Of a DNA stretch of 64,000 nucleotides, positions 50,120 to 59,016 are shown one piece after another. Source of the DNA: an uncultured bacterium (GTDB taxonomy: Bacteria; Bacteroidota; Bacteroidia; Bacteroidales; Bacteroidaceae). A program made the position numbers and the translations under genes. Location of the stretch: contig CAMHUC010000013.1 of the NCBI GenBank assembly GCA_946188155.1, forward strand, positions 1 to 64,000, in the 5' to 3' direction. The notes beneath the pieces were generated by a model. It was not told the origin of the DNA. It saw only the letters and a program-made list of their open reading frames with translations, and did no database searches. Numbering within the stretch: the stretch's first letter is position 1; each line of letters begins with the position of its first letter.

Positions 50120-53100
50120 ATGGAAAAAAACAGAAAGACTAACCAGAAGAGCTGCCTCAGGAGTTGGCAGCGACTTCTCTTCCTTGCCCTGATGGCCGTC
50201 TGCTCGACGGTGGCTTGGGCGCAGGGGAAAGTGTCAGGAACGGTGGTTGACGCCCAGGGCGAGCCCGTCATCGGCGCCAGCGTCGTGGTGAAGGGTACCT
50301 CTACGGGAACGGTGACCGACTTCGACGGCAACTTCACCATCCAGAACGTGCCGCAGTCGGCCACGCTCGTCGTGTCGTATGTAGGCTACCGCACGCAGAA
50401 CATCGCCGTCGGCGGCAAGAGCCAGATCAATGTCACCCTCGAGGAGGACAAGCAGTTGCTCGACGAGGTGGTGGTAGTAGGTTATGGTGTGCAGCGCAAG
50501 AGCGACGTCACCGGTGCCCTGACCCGTGTGGGCGAGAAGGAACTCAACACGAAGCCCGTATCTAACGCTTTTGAGGCCTTGCAGGGTAAGGCTGCCGGTG
50601 TGGATATCACTACCAGCGAGCGCCCGGGCACCGTGGGCTCTATCTCTATTCGCGGTACCCGTTCCATCTCAGCCTCCAGTGCTCCGCTGTATGTCGTCGA
50701 TGGTGTGCCCCTTCAGGCTGGCGGCATTGAGACGCTGAACCCGCGCGACATCGAGAGCATCGACATTCTGAAAGATGCCTCCTCCACGGCCATCTACGGT
50801 AGCCGTGGTGCCAATGGTGTCGTCCTCGTCACCACCAAGCGTGGCCAGGAGGGTAAGATGCAGCTCACCTATAATGGCTCATTCACCTTCGAGAAAATCG
50901 TCGATAAGAGTCCTGCCATGTCGGCCAGCGACTATATCACCTGGCGCCGCTGGGCATACTATAACTCTGCTCCCGACAAGTACACCCCTGGCGATCAGCC
51001 CAATCAGGAACAGGATAAGGCCTTCTTTGCCGGTGATGAGACAGCCCTTAACAATGTGATGAAGGGCTGGGCCGGTGGCTCATGGGACGGCTCGAAGGTC
51101 ACTGACACCGACTGGACCGACTTCGTCACTCAGACCGGTGTCACCCAGGAGCATAGCCTCTCGGCCCGTGGCGGTACGAAGAACCTGTCGGGCTACGTCT
51201 CCTTCGGCTATCTGAAGAACAAGGGCACGCAGAAGGGACAGCAGTACGAGCGCTTCAATCTCTCGGCTTCTGCCGACGTGCAGGGCACCAAGTGGTTCAA
51301 GGCCGGTGGTTCGATTAATGCCTCATACGGTGTGCAGAAGTACGGCTACTCCGTGCCATACGGCACATCCACAGGTGCCAAAGAACTCTACAGCGCAGCC
51401 AAGAACATCCTCCGCTATACACTCCCTTACGATGAGAAGGGCGAGATTATCACCCAGCCCGGCGGTTCTACCACCAATACCTATTCCGTCATCGACGAGT
51501 GGACCAAGTCGAACGATAACCGTGAGACCTTCCGTGTGCTGGGCAGCTTCTACGCTCAGATAGACTTCGGACAGATATGGCAGCCCCTCGGGGGCCTGAT
51601 GTGGAAGACACAGCTGGGTCCCGACTTCCGCTACTACCGTCGCGGCAACTTCCTCGACAGCAGCTCTATCAGCCGTGCCGGTGGCAAGAACTCTGCCTCC
51701 CGCGGCGACGAGCGGCACTTCGCCTGGACACTCGACAACATGCTCATCTACAACAAGAGCATCAAGGACCATACGTTCGGCGTCACCTTGTTGCAGAGTG
51801 CCTCGAAGGTGAACAATGAGAGCAGCTCGATGAGCGAGGTCGGCGTGACCATTCCTTCGTTCCTCTGGAACAATATGGGCGCTATCGACATTACCGATGC
51901 CCAGTATCAGGCATCCATGGGCACAGGCCTCTCGGAGAACACCCTGTCGTCATACATGGCCCGTGTCAACTACTCCTTCATGGACCGCTATCTGCTCACC
52001 GCTTCCGCCCGCTGGGATGGTGCCTCCGTACTGGCAGAGGGCAACAAGTGGGACTTCTTCCCCTCGATGGCCCTGGGTTGGCGCATGGAGCAGGAGAGCT
52101 GGCTGCGCGACGTCACGTGGCTCGAACAGCTGAAGCTTCGTCTGGGTGTCGGTGTGACGGGCAATGCTGCCGTCAGCCCTTACGGCACGCTCGGCGTCAT
52201 CAGCAGCTACTGGCAGCCGTTCAGCACCGGCAACTCTCAGATCTTCGTCACCAACGAGCCTTATTATACCAGCGGCTCCAATGCCATGCCTAACAAGAAC
52301 CTTGGCTGGGAGAAGACCACCCAGTGGAACTTCGGTATCGACTTCAGTGTCCTCAAGGGCCGTATCGGCGGTACCATCGATATGTATTTGTCGACGACCA
52401 AGGACCTGCTGCTCTATATGAGCGTGCCTTCGCTCTCCGGCTATCCCTCGATGCTGGCCAATGTGGGTCAGACCAAGAACAGGGGTATCGAGGTGACGCT
52501 GAACACCATCCCCGTGATGACCAGGGACTTCACGTGGAACTCCAACCTGAACTTCGCCTGGCAGAAGGACGAGATCTCCGAACTGGCCAACGGTAAGGAA
52601 GACGATATCAACAACGCATGGTTCATCGGCGAGTCGATAGCCGTACACTATGGCTATGAGGCCGACGGACTGTGGCAGGAGAGCGATGCTGCCGAGATGG
52701 CCAAGTTCAATGAGAACGGACAGAAGTTCAGTGCAGGTAATGTCAAGCCCGTCGACCAGAACGGTGACTATAAGATAGATGCTGAAGACCGTGTGATTAT
52801 CGGCAACAAGAATCCCCGACTGACGGCAGGCTGGTCTAACACCTTCTCGTGGAAGGGCATCGAGCTCGCCCTCGAGCTGCAGGGCCGCTTCGGCTATACC
52901 ATCAGCACTGGCGGTGAGGGTCAGCTGGGTATGTATCAGCAGCGCGAGATCAGCTACTGGACGCCGTCGAACACCGGTGCCGACTGGCAGAAACCCGTCT
53001 ACAGCCAGGCAGGCGGCGATCCCTACGCAGGACTGCTCGGCTTCAAGAGTGCCTCGTTCGTCAAGATCCGCAACCTCTCTCTGGGCTACAACTTCGACAA

Positions 53101-53257
53101 GAGCATCTGCAGGGCCATCGGCATCAACGGCATCAAGGTCTATGTGCAGGGCCGCAACCTCGGCATGCTCTACTCGTCAGTCGACTTCATGGATCTCGAC
53201 ACGGGAGCTACCTTCTACAATCGTGGCTTCACCGTAGGTCTGCAGGTAGATTTCTGA
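50120..53257 (+). CDS. susC: SusC-like TonB-dependent transporter, 1045 aa
   Basis: Signal peptide with a long basic n-region and core LLFLALMAVCSTVAWAQ. Regulatory-like domain VSGTVVDAQGEPVIGASVVV...VSYVGYRTQ, then TonB box DEVVVVGYGVQRK, plug with LYVVDGVPLQAGGIETLNPRDI and GSRGANGVVLVTTKRG, and a barrel ending FTVGLQVDF. All landmarks of a functional glycan importer are present. Divergent from the HTCS and first of an operon with its SusD partner 50 bp downstream; the gap is mostly a period-7 array. Confidence 0.96.
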   Translation: MEKNRKTNQKSCLRSWQRLLFLALMAVCSTVAWAQGKVSGTVVDAQGEPVIGASVVVKGTSTGTVTDFDGNFTIQNVPQSATLVVSYVGYRTQNIAVGGKSQINVTLEEDKQLLDEVVVVGYGVQRKSDVTGALTRVGEKELNTKPVSNAFEALQGKAAGVDITTSERPGTVGSISIRGTRSISASSAPLYVVDGVPLQAGGIETLNPRDIESIDILKDASSTAIYGSRGANGVVLVTTKRGQEGKMQLTYNGSFTFEKIVDKSPAMSASDYITWRRWAYYNSAPDKYTPGDQPNQEQDKAFFAGDETALNNVMKGWAGGSWDGSKVTDTDWTDFVTQTGVTQEHSLSARGGTKNLSGYVSFGYLKNKGTQKGQQYERFNLSASADVQGTKWFKAGGSINASYGVQKYGYSVPYGTSTGAKELYSAAKNILRYTLPYDEKGEIITQPGGSTTNTYSVIDEWTKSNDNRETFRVLGSFYAQIDFGQIWQPLGGLMWKTQLGPDFRYYRRGNFLDSSSISRAGGKNSASRGDERHFAWTLDNMLIYNKSIKDHTFGVTLLQSASKVNNESSSMSEVGVTIPSFLWNNMGAIDITDAQYQASMGTGLSENTLSSYMARVNYSFMDRYLLTASARWDGASVLAEGNKWDFFPSMALGWRMEQESWLRDVTWLEQLKLRLGVGVTGNAAVSPYGTLGVISSYWQPFSTGNSQIFVTNEPYYTSGSNAMPNKNLGWEKTTQWNFGIDFSVLKGRIGGTIDMYLSTTKDLLLYMSVPSLSGYPSMLANVGQTKNRGIEVTLNTIPVMTRDFTWNSNLNFAWQKDEISELANGKEDDINNAWFIGESIAVHYGYEADGLWQESDAAEMAKFNENGQKFSAGNVKPVDQNGDYKIDAEDRVIIGNKNPRLTAGWSNTFSWKGIELALELQGRFGYTISTGGEGQLGMYQQREISYWTPSNTGADWQKPVYSQAGGDPYAGLLGFKSASFVKIRNLSLGYNFDKSICRAIGINGIKVYVQGRNLGMLYSSVDFMDLDTGATFYNRGFTVGLQVDF

Positions 53258-53260
53258 GAA

Positions 53261-53295
53261 ATTGTACATTGAGAATTGAACATTGATAATTGAAA
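53261..53295. repeat. Period-7 array ATTGNNN x5
   Basis: ATTGTAC ATTGAGA ATTGAAC ATTGATA ATTGAAA between the SusC stop (53257) and the SusD start (53308). Confidence 0.85.
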
Positions 53296-53307
53296 AAGTA
53301 TATCATT

Positions 53308-55449
53308 ATGAAATATATCAGCAATAAAATAGTTTGTGGTGCGCTTTCAATGCTGACCTTGGTGGGCATGACCTCTTGTAGCGATGAGTTCCTCAAGGAG
53401 GATGCCGGCCACAAGGTGACAGACGCACTACTTGAAGACGAAACAGGCGCCTTGAAGATGGCTGCCGGCCTGTACGGAAACATCCGCTGGCACTTCGGTT
53501 ATGAGTGGGCATACGGTATCACGCTCTATGGCTGCGACGAGTTTACCAATGGTGCCGACCTGACCTCGGAACCCTGGAACACCTACGACAACCGCCTCAA
53601 TCCGCTTGACTGTACTCCGGCTCTGGGCGCGGCCAACAAGAACTGTCCCGCCGTGTCGGCTCTCTGGGATGAGATGTACTACGGTATCGCCACGGCCAAC
53701 CTGGTGATTGCCAAGGCCGTCAATGTGGCTAATGACGACAGCCGCAACAAGGCCCTCGGCGAGGCTTACTTCCTCCGGGGCTATAACTATTATCGCCTGT
53801 TCGCCCAGTATGGTGGCGTGGTCATCCAGACCGAACCTTCAAATGGTGAGATCAAGAAGGACTTCACCCGTGCCTCCGAGGAAGAGACCCTCAATCAGGT
53901 CATTGCCGACCTGGAGCAGGCTTACCAGATGCTGCCTACCGATAAATGGCGCGGCAACGGCACCTGGACACGCTACACCGCCGCCCACTTCCTGGCCAAG
54001 GCCCTGCTGTACCGGCAGTCGGAGCGATGCGCCTCGTGGGCCGGTAAGTACGACAAGAACAGCGACCTCAACCGTGCCATCAGCCTCTGCGACGAGGTGA
54101 TCCAGGCCTGTCCGCTGGCTTCCGACTATTGGGACCTGTATGCCAAGTGGACGGGAGTCGACTGTAAGAACGAGGGACTCTCAGAGATCCTGATGGCCGC
54201 CGAGCACAATGAGGATGCCACCACACAGGGACGCTTCGGCAACCGTACCTATAATTACTTCGATCCGCAGTTCTCCAACTTCTCTGGTGGCTGGGTACAG
54301 CGCGGCCAGTATATCGGCGGTATGGACTTCCAGCGCTGCCGTCCTACGGAGTACACCTACTCGGTGTTCGACAATGTCAACGATGCCCGTATGTGGAAGA
54401 CCTTCAAGACTGTCTATGGCTTGAACCACGCCGCCAAGAGTGCCGCCGACGTCATCGCGGAGAACGGTATCACGGCCGAGCAGATGCCCGGTATCGGTGA
54501 CGAGGGTATCATCTTCATCCTCAACAAGAAGGATGACCACCGTTTCGACGGCGAGCCCTATGGCACGTTCGGACGCGGCGGACAGGCGCACAGCTTCGTC
54601 AATCCCCTCACGGGCAAGTGGGTGCCCAATGCCTTCCCCACATTCATGGACGGCAAATATGTGCTCTATAACTACGGTGTCAGCCAGAATACCGCAACCT
54701 CCAACGTGTTCTGCGGAATCAACAAGACGGCCGATGGCTCCCGTACGGGTGAGAAGGGCGATGCCCACCGTGACGTGATTATGGCCCGCTCGGGCGAAAC
54801 CTATCTTGTGAAGGCAGAGTGCCAGGTGCGTATGGGCAACTATCAGGACGCCATCCAGACCATCAACGTGCTCCGCGCCCGCGGCCAGTGGAAGCAGGGC
54901 GAGGATCGCAGCTACTATACCGACGGCTCCATGGCTTTCCTCAAGGCCGACGGTGGTGACAAGGACAACTCTACGGCTAACTCCACCCCGCCGAAGAAGA
55001 ACAAGGACTTCGCCGGCAAGGCCATGACCAATACCGATGCCTACTATGCATCGATGACCCACAAGAACACCTATTATCTTTCTACCGGCATCGAGGAGAC
55101 CACTGCCGCCTCCGACCTGCAGATCAAGAGCTACAGTCAGCTACCTGCCGAGGATGAGGCAGTGCTGACAGCCATCGGTGCCACGAGCGACTACGACCGT
55201 ATGCTCAACTTCGTGATGAACGAGCGCACACGTGAGCTACTCGGCGAGTGGAACCGCTGGGACGAGCTGGCACGCTGCAACCTGCTCGTCAAGCGTGCCA
55301 AGGCCTTCAACCCCGAGGCTGCGCCCAACATCCAGGACCGCCACAACTACCGCCCCATTCCGCAGAAGTTCATCGACACGCTGCAGAACCCCGACGGCTC
55401 CAACCTCTCCGACGCCGAGAAGAAGGCATGGCAGAACCCCGGCTACTAA
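53308..55449 (+). CDS. susD: SusD-like glycan-binding lipoprotein, 713 aa
   Basis: Start ATG 53308 gives MKYISNKIVCGALSMLTLVG and a lipobox MTSC; a TTG six codons upstream lies in the repeat and is rejected. SusD features: ALGEAYFLRGYNYYRLFAQY, ETYLVKAECQVRMGNYQDAI, and the C-terminal NERTRELLGEWNRWDELARC then YRPIPQKFID...NPGY. Longer than typical, like the 690-residue SusD at 24950. Partner of the SusC upstream; a terminator follows. Confidence 0.95.
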   Translation: MKYISNKIVCGALSMLTLVGMTSCSDEFLKEDAGHKVTDALLEDETGALKMAAGLYGNIRWHFGYEWAYGITLYGCDEFTNGADLTSEPWNTYDNRLNPLDCTPALGAANKNCPAVSALWDEMYYGIATANLVIAKAVNVANDDSRNKALGEAYFLRGYNYYRLFAQYGGVVIQTEPSNGEIKKDFTRASEEETLNQVIADLEQAYQMLPTDKWRGNGTWTRYTAAHFLAKALLYRQSERCASWAGKYDKNSDLNRAISLCDEVIQACPLASDYWDLYAKWTGVDCKNEGLSEILMAAEHNEDATTQGRFGNRTYNYFDPQFSNFSGGWVQRGQYIGGMDFQRCRPTEYTYSVFDNVNDARMWKTFKTVYGLNHAAKSAADVIAENGITAEQMPGIGDEGIIFILNKKDDHRFDGEPYGTFGRGGQAHSFVNPLTGKWVPNAFPTFMDGKYVLYNYGVSQNTATSNVFCGINKTADGSRTGEKGDAHRDVIMARSGETYLVKAECQVRMGNYQDAIQTINVLRARGQWKQGEDRSYYTDGSMAFLKADGGDKDNSTANSTPPKKNKDFAGKAMTNTDAYYASMTHKNTYYLSTGIEETTAASDLQIKSYSQLPAEDEAVLTAIGATSDYDRMLNFVMNERTRELLGEWNRWDELARCNLLVKRAKAFNPEAAPNIQDRHNYRPIPQKFIDTLQNPDGSNLSDAEKKAWQNPGY

Positions 55450-55511
55450 GCCAGCCCGACGGACTCTTATTGTTAGTTATATAATAATTGTAGTTAGTCT
55501 TTTGTAGGAGT

Positions 55512-55550
55512 GAAGGCTGCGTCGTGATGATGCAGCCTTCGTTCTCGTTA
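55512..55550 (+). terminator. Terminator of the third SusCD operon
   Basis: GAAGGCTGC (55512-55520) pairs with GCAGCCTTC (55532-55540), 11-base loop, followed by the T-rich GTTCTCGTTATT. It lies 63 bp past the SusD stop. Confidence 0.75.
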
Positions 55551-55831
55551 TTGTCGGTTCCTCTTGACCATTGCCGTCGGCCATCTGCCGGGCAGGATGG
55601 CTCACGATCGCCTTCAATCGAATGTCTCATAAACAATCCTAATAATGTGGGACAGCTCTCTGTGATAAGAGCCGCCAGGCTCCTCTCGTAATCTCAGCAG
55701 TAAAAGTATTCATTTCTCTGTGTCCTCTGCGCCCTCTGTGTTGAGAAAGAGCTGGGGAAACAGTGCCGGAATTGTTTTCCGTCAGTCTGTATACAGTTTT
55801 TCGTCAAATAAGTCTAAATCAGGGTGATACG
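55551..55831. other. Intergenic stretch before the PL22 gene
   Basis: No gene. It contains a CTCTGTG-rich stretch (55714-55741, CTCTGTGTCCTCTGCGCCCT...) that is repetitive and resembles dispersed intergenic text seen in other Bacteroidota. Nothing else stands out. Confidence 0.5.
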
Positions 55832-55863
55832 CTTGCAGGTTTCACTATTTTTCCGTATATTTG
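55832..55863 (+). promoter_or_regulatory. Promoter of the PL22 gene
   Basis: CTTG (55832-55835), 20-bp spacer, TATATTTG (55856-55863), then GCAGCAGAATT as at 50031. The shared downstream sequence suggests co-regulation with the third SusC. The leader is about 48 nt. Confidence 0.65.
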
Positions 55864-55911
55864 CAGCAGAATTGCGACTAAACATTTTATTAAAACAAAA
55901 CGGACTACGAT

Positions 55912-57267
55912 ATGAGAAAGGTACTGACAATGGGCATGCTCATGCTTTGGGCAGCAACCGCAGAGGCACAGATGGGCACGCGCTTCCCCTCGGAGCGCAA
56001 AGTGATAAACGACCCGAAGACAGGCGTGGAGCTGGTGTTCCTCACCTCGAAGAGCGGCACGGGCGACTCGAAGATCTATCAGACCCATAACCAGTGGACG
56101 GCAGACGGCCGCTGGGTGATCTTCCGCTCCGACCGCGTGAAGGGCGAGGCAATGGCCGTGAACGAGGATACGGGCGACATCGTGCAGGTGACAGAGGGCG
56201 GCTATACGGGCATGCTCTGCGTGGCCCGCAAGTCGATGAACCTCTATATCATGCGCCATGCCGCCCAGGGGAGCGAAGGCGCGAAGCCCCGGGGGCGCGA
56301 GGACACTGGCGGCATGGAGGTAGTGGAAATCAACCTGGAGAAGCTCTTCGCCGACTCGCAGGCCGGCAGGCTGAAGAAGAAGCAGGCCTACGAGCGCATC
56401 TGCGGCGTGATTCCTGCCGAGATGTGCTCCGAGGGCGACATGGCTCTCGACGGCAGCGAGGAGTTCGTGTATTTCCGCCTCGACAAGGAGTATGCCCGCA
56501 AATACCCCATCGCCGAGCAGATAGCCCCTAACTTCGGCCCCCGCAACATGGGAGCAGGCCCAGGGGGCATCGGCAAGATGGACCTCACCACGGGCAAGGC
56601 CGAAATGGTATGCGCCGTTCACTTCAAGGTGGGCCACATACAGGGCAACCCCTGGAAGCCGGGAGAGGTAATCTTCTGCTGGGAGACAGGCGGCAAGGCC
56701 CCGCAGCGCACCTGGATATGCAACGCCGACGGCACAGGGCTGCGCCCCATATACCGCGAGACGGAGCACGACTGGGTGACCCACGAGGCCGTAATCAGTG
56801 CCGACGAGCTGGTGATAGCCATCATCGGGCATCGCCCCATCAACCAGGGCGAGAAGAAGGAGATAGCGGGACTGGAATCCTTCGCCACCTCCAACGACTG
56901 GGGGCCGTCGGGCACGAAGGAGTACGCCACGGGCATCGCCGTGGTGAACATGCGCACCCGCGAGCTGACGATGGAAGGACAGGTGCCGGGCGACAACTTC
57001 TGGCACGTTGCAGGCTCGAGCGACGGCCACTGGGTGGCTGGCGACGACTTTGCACGCGAGCTGTGGGTCATAGACCGCCATACGGGTGAGCGCACCCTGC
57101 TCACTGCAGGGCACAAGACGACGGCCCGCGACCACGTACACCCCACGTTCAAGCCCGACGGCACGGAAATAGAGATACAGTCGGCCATGCTCTCGGACGA
57201 CGGCCGCTCGATGAACATCTGCATCGTCAGGATGCCACAACAGCTGCTCAATAGATACAAACGGTGA
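55912..57267 (+). CDS. ogl: PL22 oligogalacturonate lyase, 451 aa
   Basis: Seven-bladed propeller lyase that cleaves short galacturonate oligomers to unsaturated keto-uronate. Signal MRKVLTMGMLMLWAATAEAQ suggests a periplasmic form, whereas the classical Ogl is cytoplasmic. Family landmarks: GTRFPSERKVINDPKTGVEL at the start, TADGRWVIFRSDR, the metal/substrate region HIQGNPWKPGEVIFCWETGG, HDWVTHEAVIS and RDHVHPTFKPDG near the end. Histidines in these blocks coordinate the metal in characterised members. It may instead act on rhamnogalacturonan oligomers in this locus. Followed by GH28 72 bp downstream, probably the same transcript. Confidence 0.9.
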   Translation: MRKVLTMGMLMLWAATAEAQMGTRFPSERKVINDPKTGVELVFLTSKSGTGDSKIYQTHNQWTADGRWVIFRSDRVKGEAMAVNEDTGDIVQVTEGGYTGMLCVARKSMNLYIMRHAAQGSEGAKPRGREDTGGMEVVEINLEKLFADSQAGRLKKKQAYERICGVIPAEMCSEGDMALDGSEEFVYFRLDKEYARKYPIAEQIAPNFGPRNMGAGPGGIGKMDLTTGKAEMVCAVHFKVGHIQGNPWKPGEVIFCWETGGKAPQRTWICNADGTGLRPIYRETEHDWVTHEAVISADELVIAIIGHRPINQGEKKEIAGLESFATSNDWGPSGTKEYATGIAVVNMRTRELTMEGQVPGDNFWHVAGSSDGHWVAGDDFARELWVIDRHTGERTLLTAGHKTTARDHVHPTFKPDGTEIEIQSAMLSDDGRSMNICIVRMPQQLLNRYKR

Positions 57268-57304
57268 GCGTGCGCGACTCAAAGAATCCCTCGAACACGG
57301 CGTA

Positions 57305-57339
57305 TGATTAGTGATTAGTGAATAGTGATTAGTGAAGAA
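57305..57339. repeat. Period-7 array TGATTAG x4-5
   Basis: TGATTAG TGATTAG TGAATAG TGATTAG TGAAGAA, ending at the first base of the GH28 start codon. It therefore occupies the position of the ribosome-binding region. Confidence 0.85.
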
Positions 57340-58802
57340 TGATGAACAGGATATTGAGCATACTGGCTTTGATGCTATGTGCAGGAACAGCCGGCGCAGA
57401 GACATACAACGTGAAGGACTTCGGCGCCAAGGGCGACGGGTGCAGCATCGACTCGCCCGCCATCAACGCCGCCATAGAGAAGGCTGCCGGGGAGGGGGGC
57501 GGCACGGTGGTACTCGGCGAGGGCACATACCTCTCCTACTCCATCCACCTGCGGAGCGGCGTAACGCTCAGACTGGAGAAAAACTCCACGCTGAAGGCTG
57601 CCGCACCGACTGCCACGGAAGGCTACGACGAGGCCGAGCCCAACGACTCGCACTATCAGGACTTCGGCCACAGCCACTGGCACAACTCACTCATCTGGGG
57701 CGAGAGCCTGCACGACGTGACGCTCGAGGGCGAAGGACTCATCGACGGCACGGGCGTGCTGACGCGCTGGGGGCCTCGCCGAAACGACAAAGGACTGCCG
57801 CCTGCCAACAAGGCGCTGGCACTGAAAGACTGTCGGCGAGTGACTCTGCGAGGCCTCAGCTTCCGCGAATGCGGGCACTTCGCCCTGCTGCTCACAGGAG
57901 TCGACGACCTGCTCATCGAGGATGTGACGGCCGACACCAACCGCGACGGCTTCGACATCGACTGCTGCGAGCGGGTGGTCGTCCGCAACTGCCGCGTGAA
58001 CACCGTCAACGACGACGCCATCGTGCTGAAGTGCTCATACGCCCTGGGCCGCGAGAAGCCTACGGAGTACGTGCTGATAGAGAACTGCCACGTGAGCGGC
58101 TACGACATCGGCTCGCTGCTCGACGGCACCCCCACCACCAAAACCGAGAAAGCCCCCGACGGCGACGGCCCCACAGGGCGCATCAAACTGGGCACCGAGA
58201 GTAACGGGGGATTCCGGCACGTCACCATACGCGACTGCACCTTCAACCACTGCCGGGGGCTGGCACTTGAGACGGTCGACGGGGCCGAGATGAGCGACAT
58301 CGACGTGAGCAACGTGACGATGAACGACATCTGCAACTCACCCATCTACATCCGCTTGGGCGACCGCATGCGCGCCCCGGAGGGCTTCCACGCCTCTGTC
58401 ATCGACGGCATACGCATCCGCAACGTACAGGTGACTGATGCCGACGCGCGCTACGCCTGCCTGATAGCCGGCACGGAAGGCCACCCGGTACGGGGTGTCA
58501 GCATCGAGAACCTGAGCGTCACCTTCCAGGGCGGCCTGACGATGGACGACTACCGTGAGCAGCGGGGGGTGAACCCCTTCTTCATCCCAGAGGCCCGAAA
58601 GGCCGGGGAGCCAGGCGAGGCCCGCTATCCCGAGCCGTCGGCCCACGGCATCCAGCCCGCCTGGGGCTTCTCCATCAGCCACGCGGAGAACATCAGGCTC
58701 TGCCGCATCCGGCTGGAGACGCTACGGCACGACGAGCGCCCGGCCTTCTACCTGCACAAGGCGAAGAAGGTGAAGCGCCAGAAAGTAAAGATCAGGAACT
58801 GA
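57339..58802 (+). CDS. GH28 polygalacturonase/rhamnogalacturonase, 487 aa
   Basis: Right-handed beta-helix hydrolase of family GH28. Signal MMNRILSILALMLCAGTAGA (two adjacent ATGs; either may be used). Catalytic carboxylates are visible in NRDGFDIDCC (the N-x-D position) and VNDDAIVLK (the D-D pair), with the substrate-binding GRIKLGTES further on. The YNVKDFGAKGDG start is characteristic. Cleaves GalA-containing backbone, probably from the end, releasing galacturonate or unsaturated oligomers; exact specificity is not readable. Lies between PL22 and GH105 in one direction. The C-terminal tail is strongly basic (KAKKVKRQKVKIRN). Confidence 0.93.
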   Translation: MMNRILSILALMLCAGTAGAETYNVKDFGAKGDGCSIDSPAINAAIEKAAGEGGGTVVLGEGTYLSYSIHLRSGVTLRLEKNSTLKAAAPTATEGYDEAEPNDSHYQDFGHSHWHNSLIWGESLHDVTLEGEGLIDGTGVLTRWGPRRNDKGLPPANKALALKDCRRVTLRGLSFRECGHFALLLTGVDDLLIEDVTADTNRDGFDIDCCERVVVRNCRVNTVNDDAIVLKCSYALGREKPTEYVLIENCHVSGYDIGSLLDGTPTTKTEKAPDGDGPTGRIKLGTESNGGFRHVTIRDCTFNHCRGLALETVDGAEMSDIDVSNVTMNDICNSPIYIRLGDRMRAPEGFHASVIDGIRIRNVQVTDADARYACLIAGTEGHPVRGVSIENLSVTFQGGLTMDDYREQRGVNPFFIPEARKAGEPGEARYPEPSAHGIQPAWGFSISHAENIRLCRIRLETLRHDERPAFYLHKAKKVKRQKVKIRN

Positions 58803-58974
58803 AACACCGCTTCGCATCGGAATTTTTCTGGTCAATTCATATCTGTGGGCAAAATTTGTGGCGATTTGTAGCAATTTGATTCCATTCTGTCTCCTTTGTT
58901 TCTATTAATCCCCAAAATTTTGCGAGAAACTCTTATTTTTTTGCTAAACAGCAGAAAGTATCGGAAAAAAACGC

Positions 58975-58982
58975 TATCTTTG
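58975..58982 (+). promoter_or_regulatory. -7 box of the GH105 gene
   Basis: TATCTTTG, 34 bp upstream of the ATG at 59017. No TTTG at proper distance. The rest of the 58803-59016 interval is AT-rich with no other feature. Confidence 0.55.
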
Positions 58983-59016
58983 TCAGCAAATTGCATCAAA
59001 CTAAAAACTACAAACA

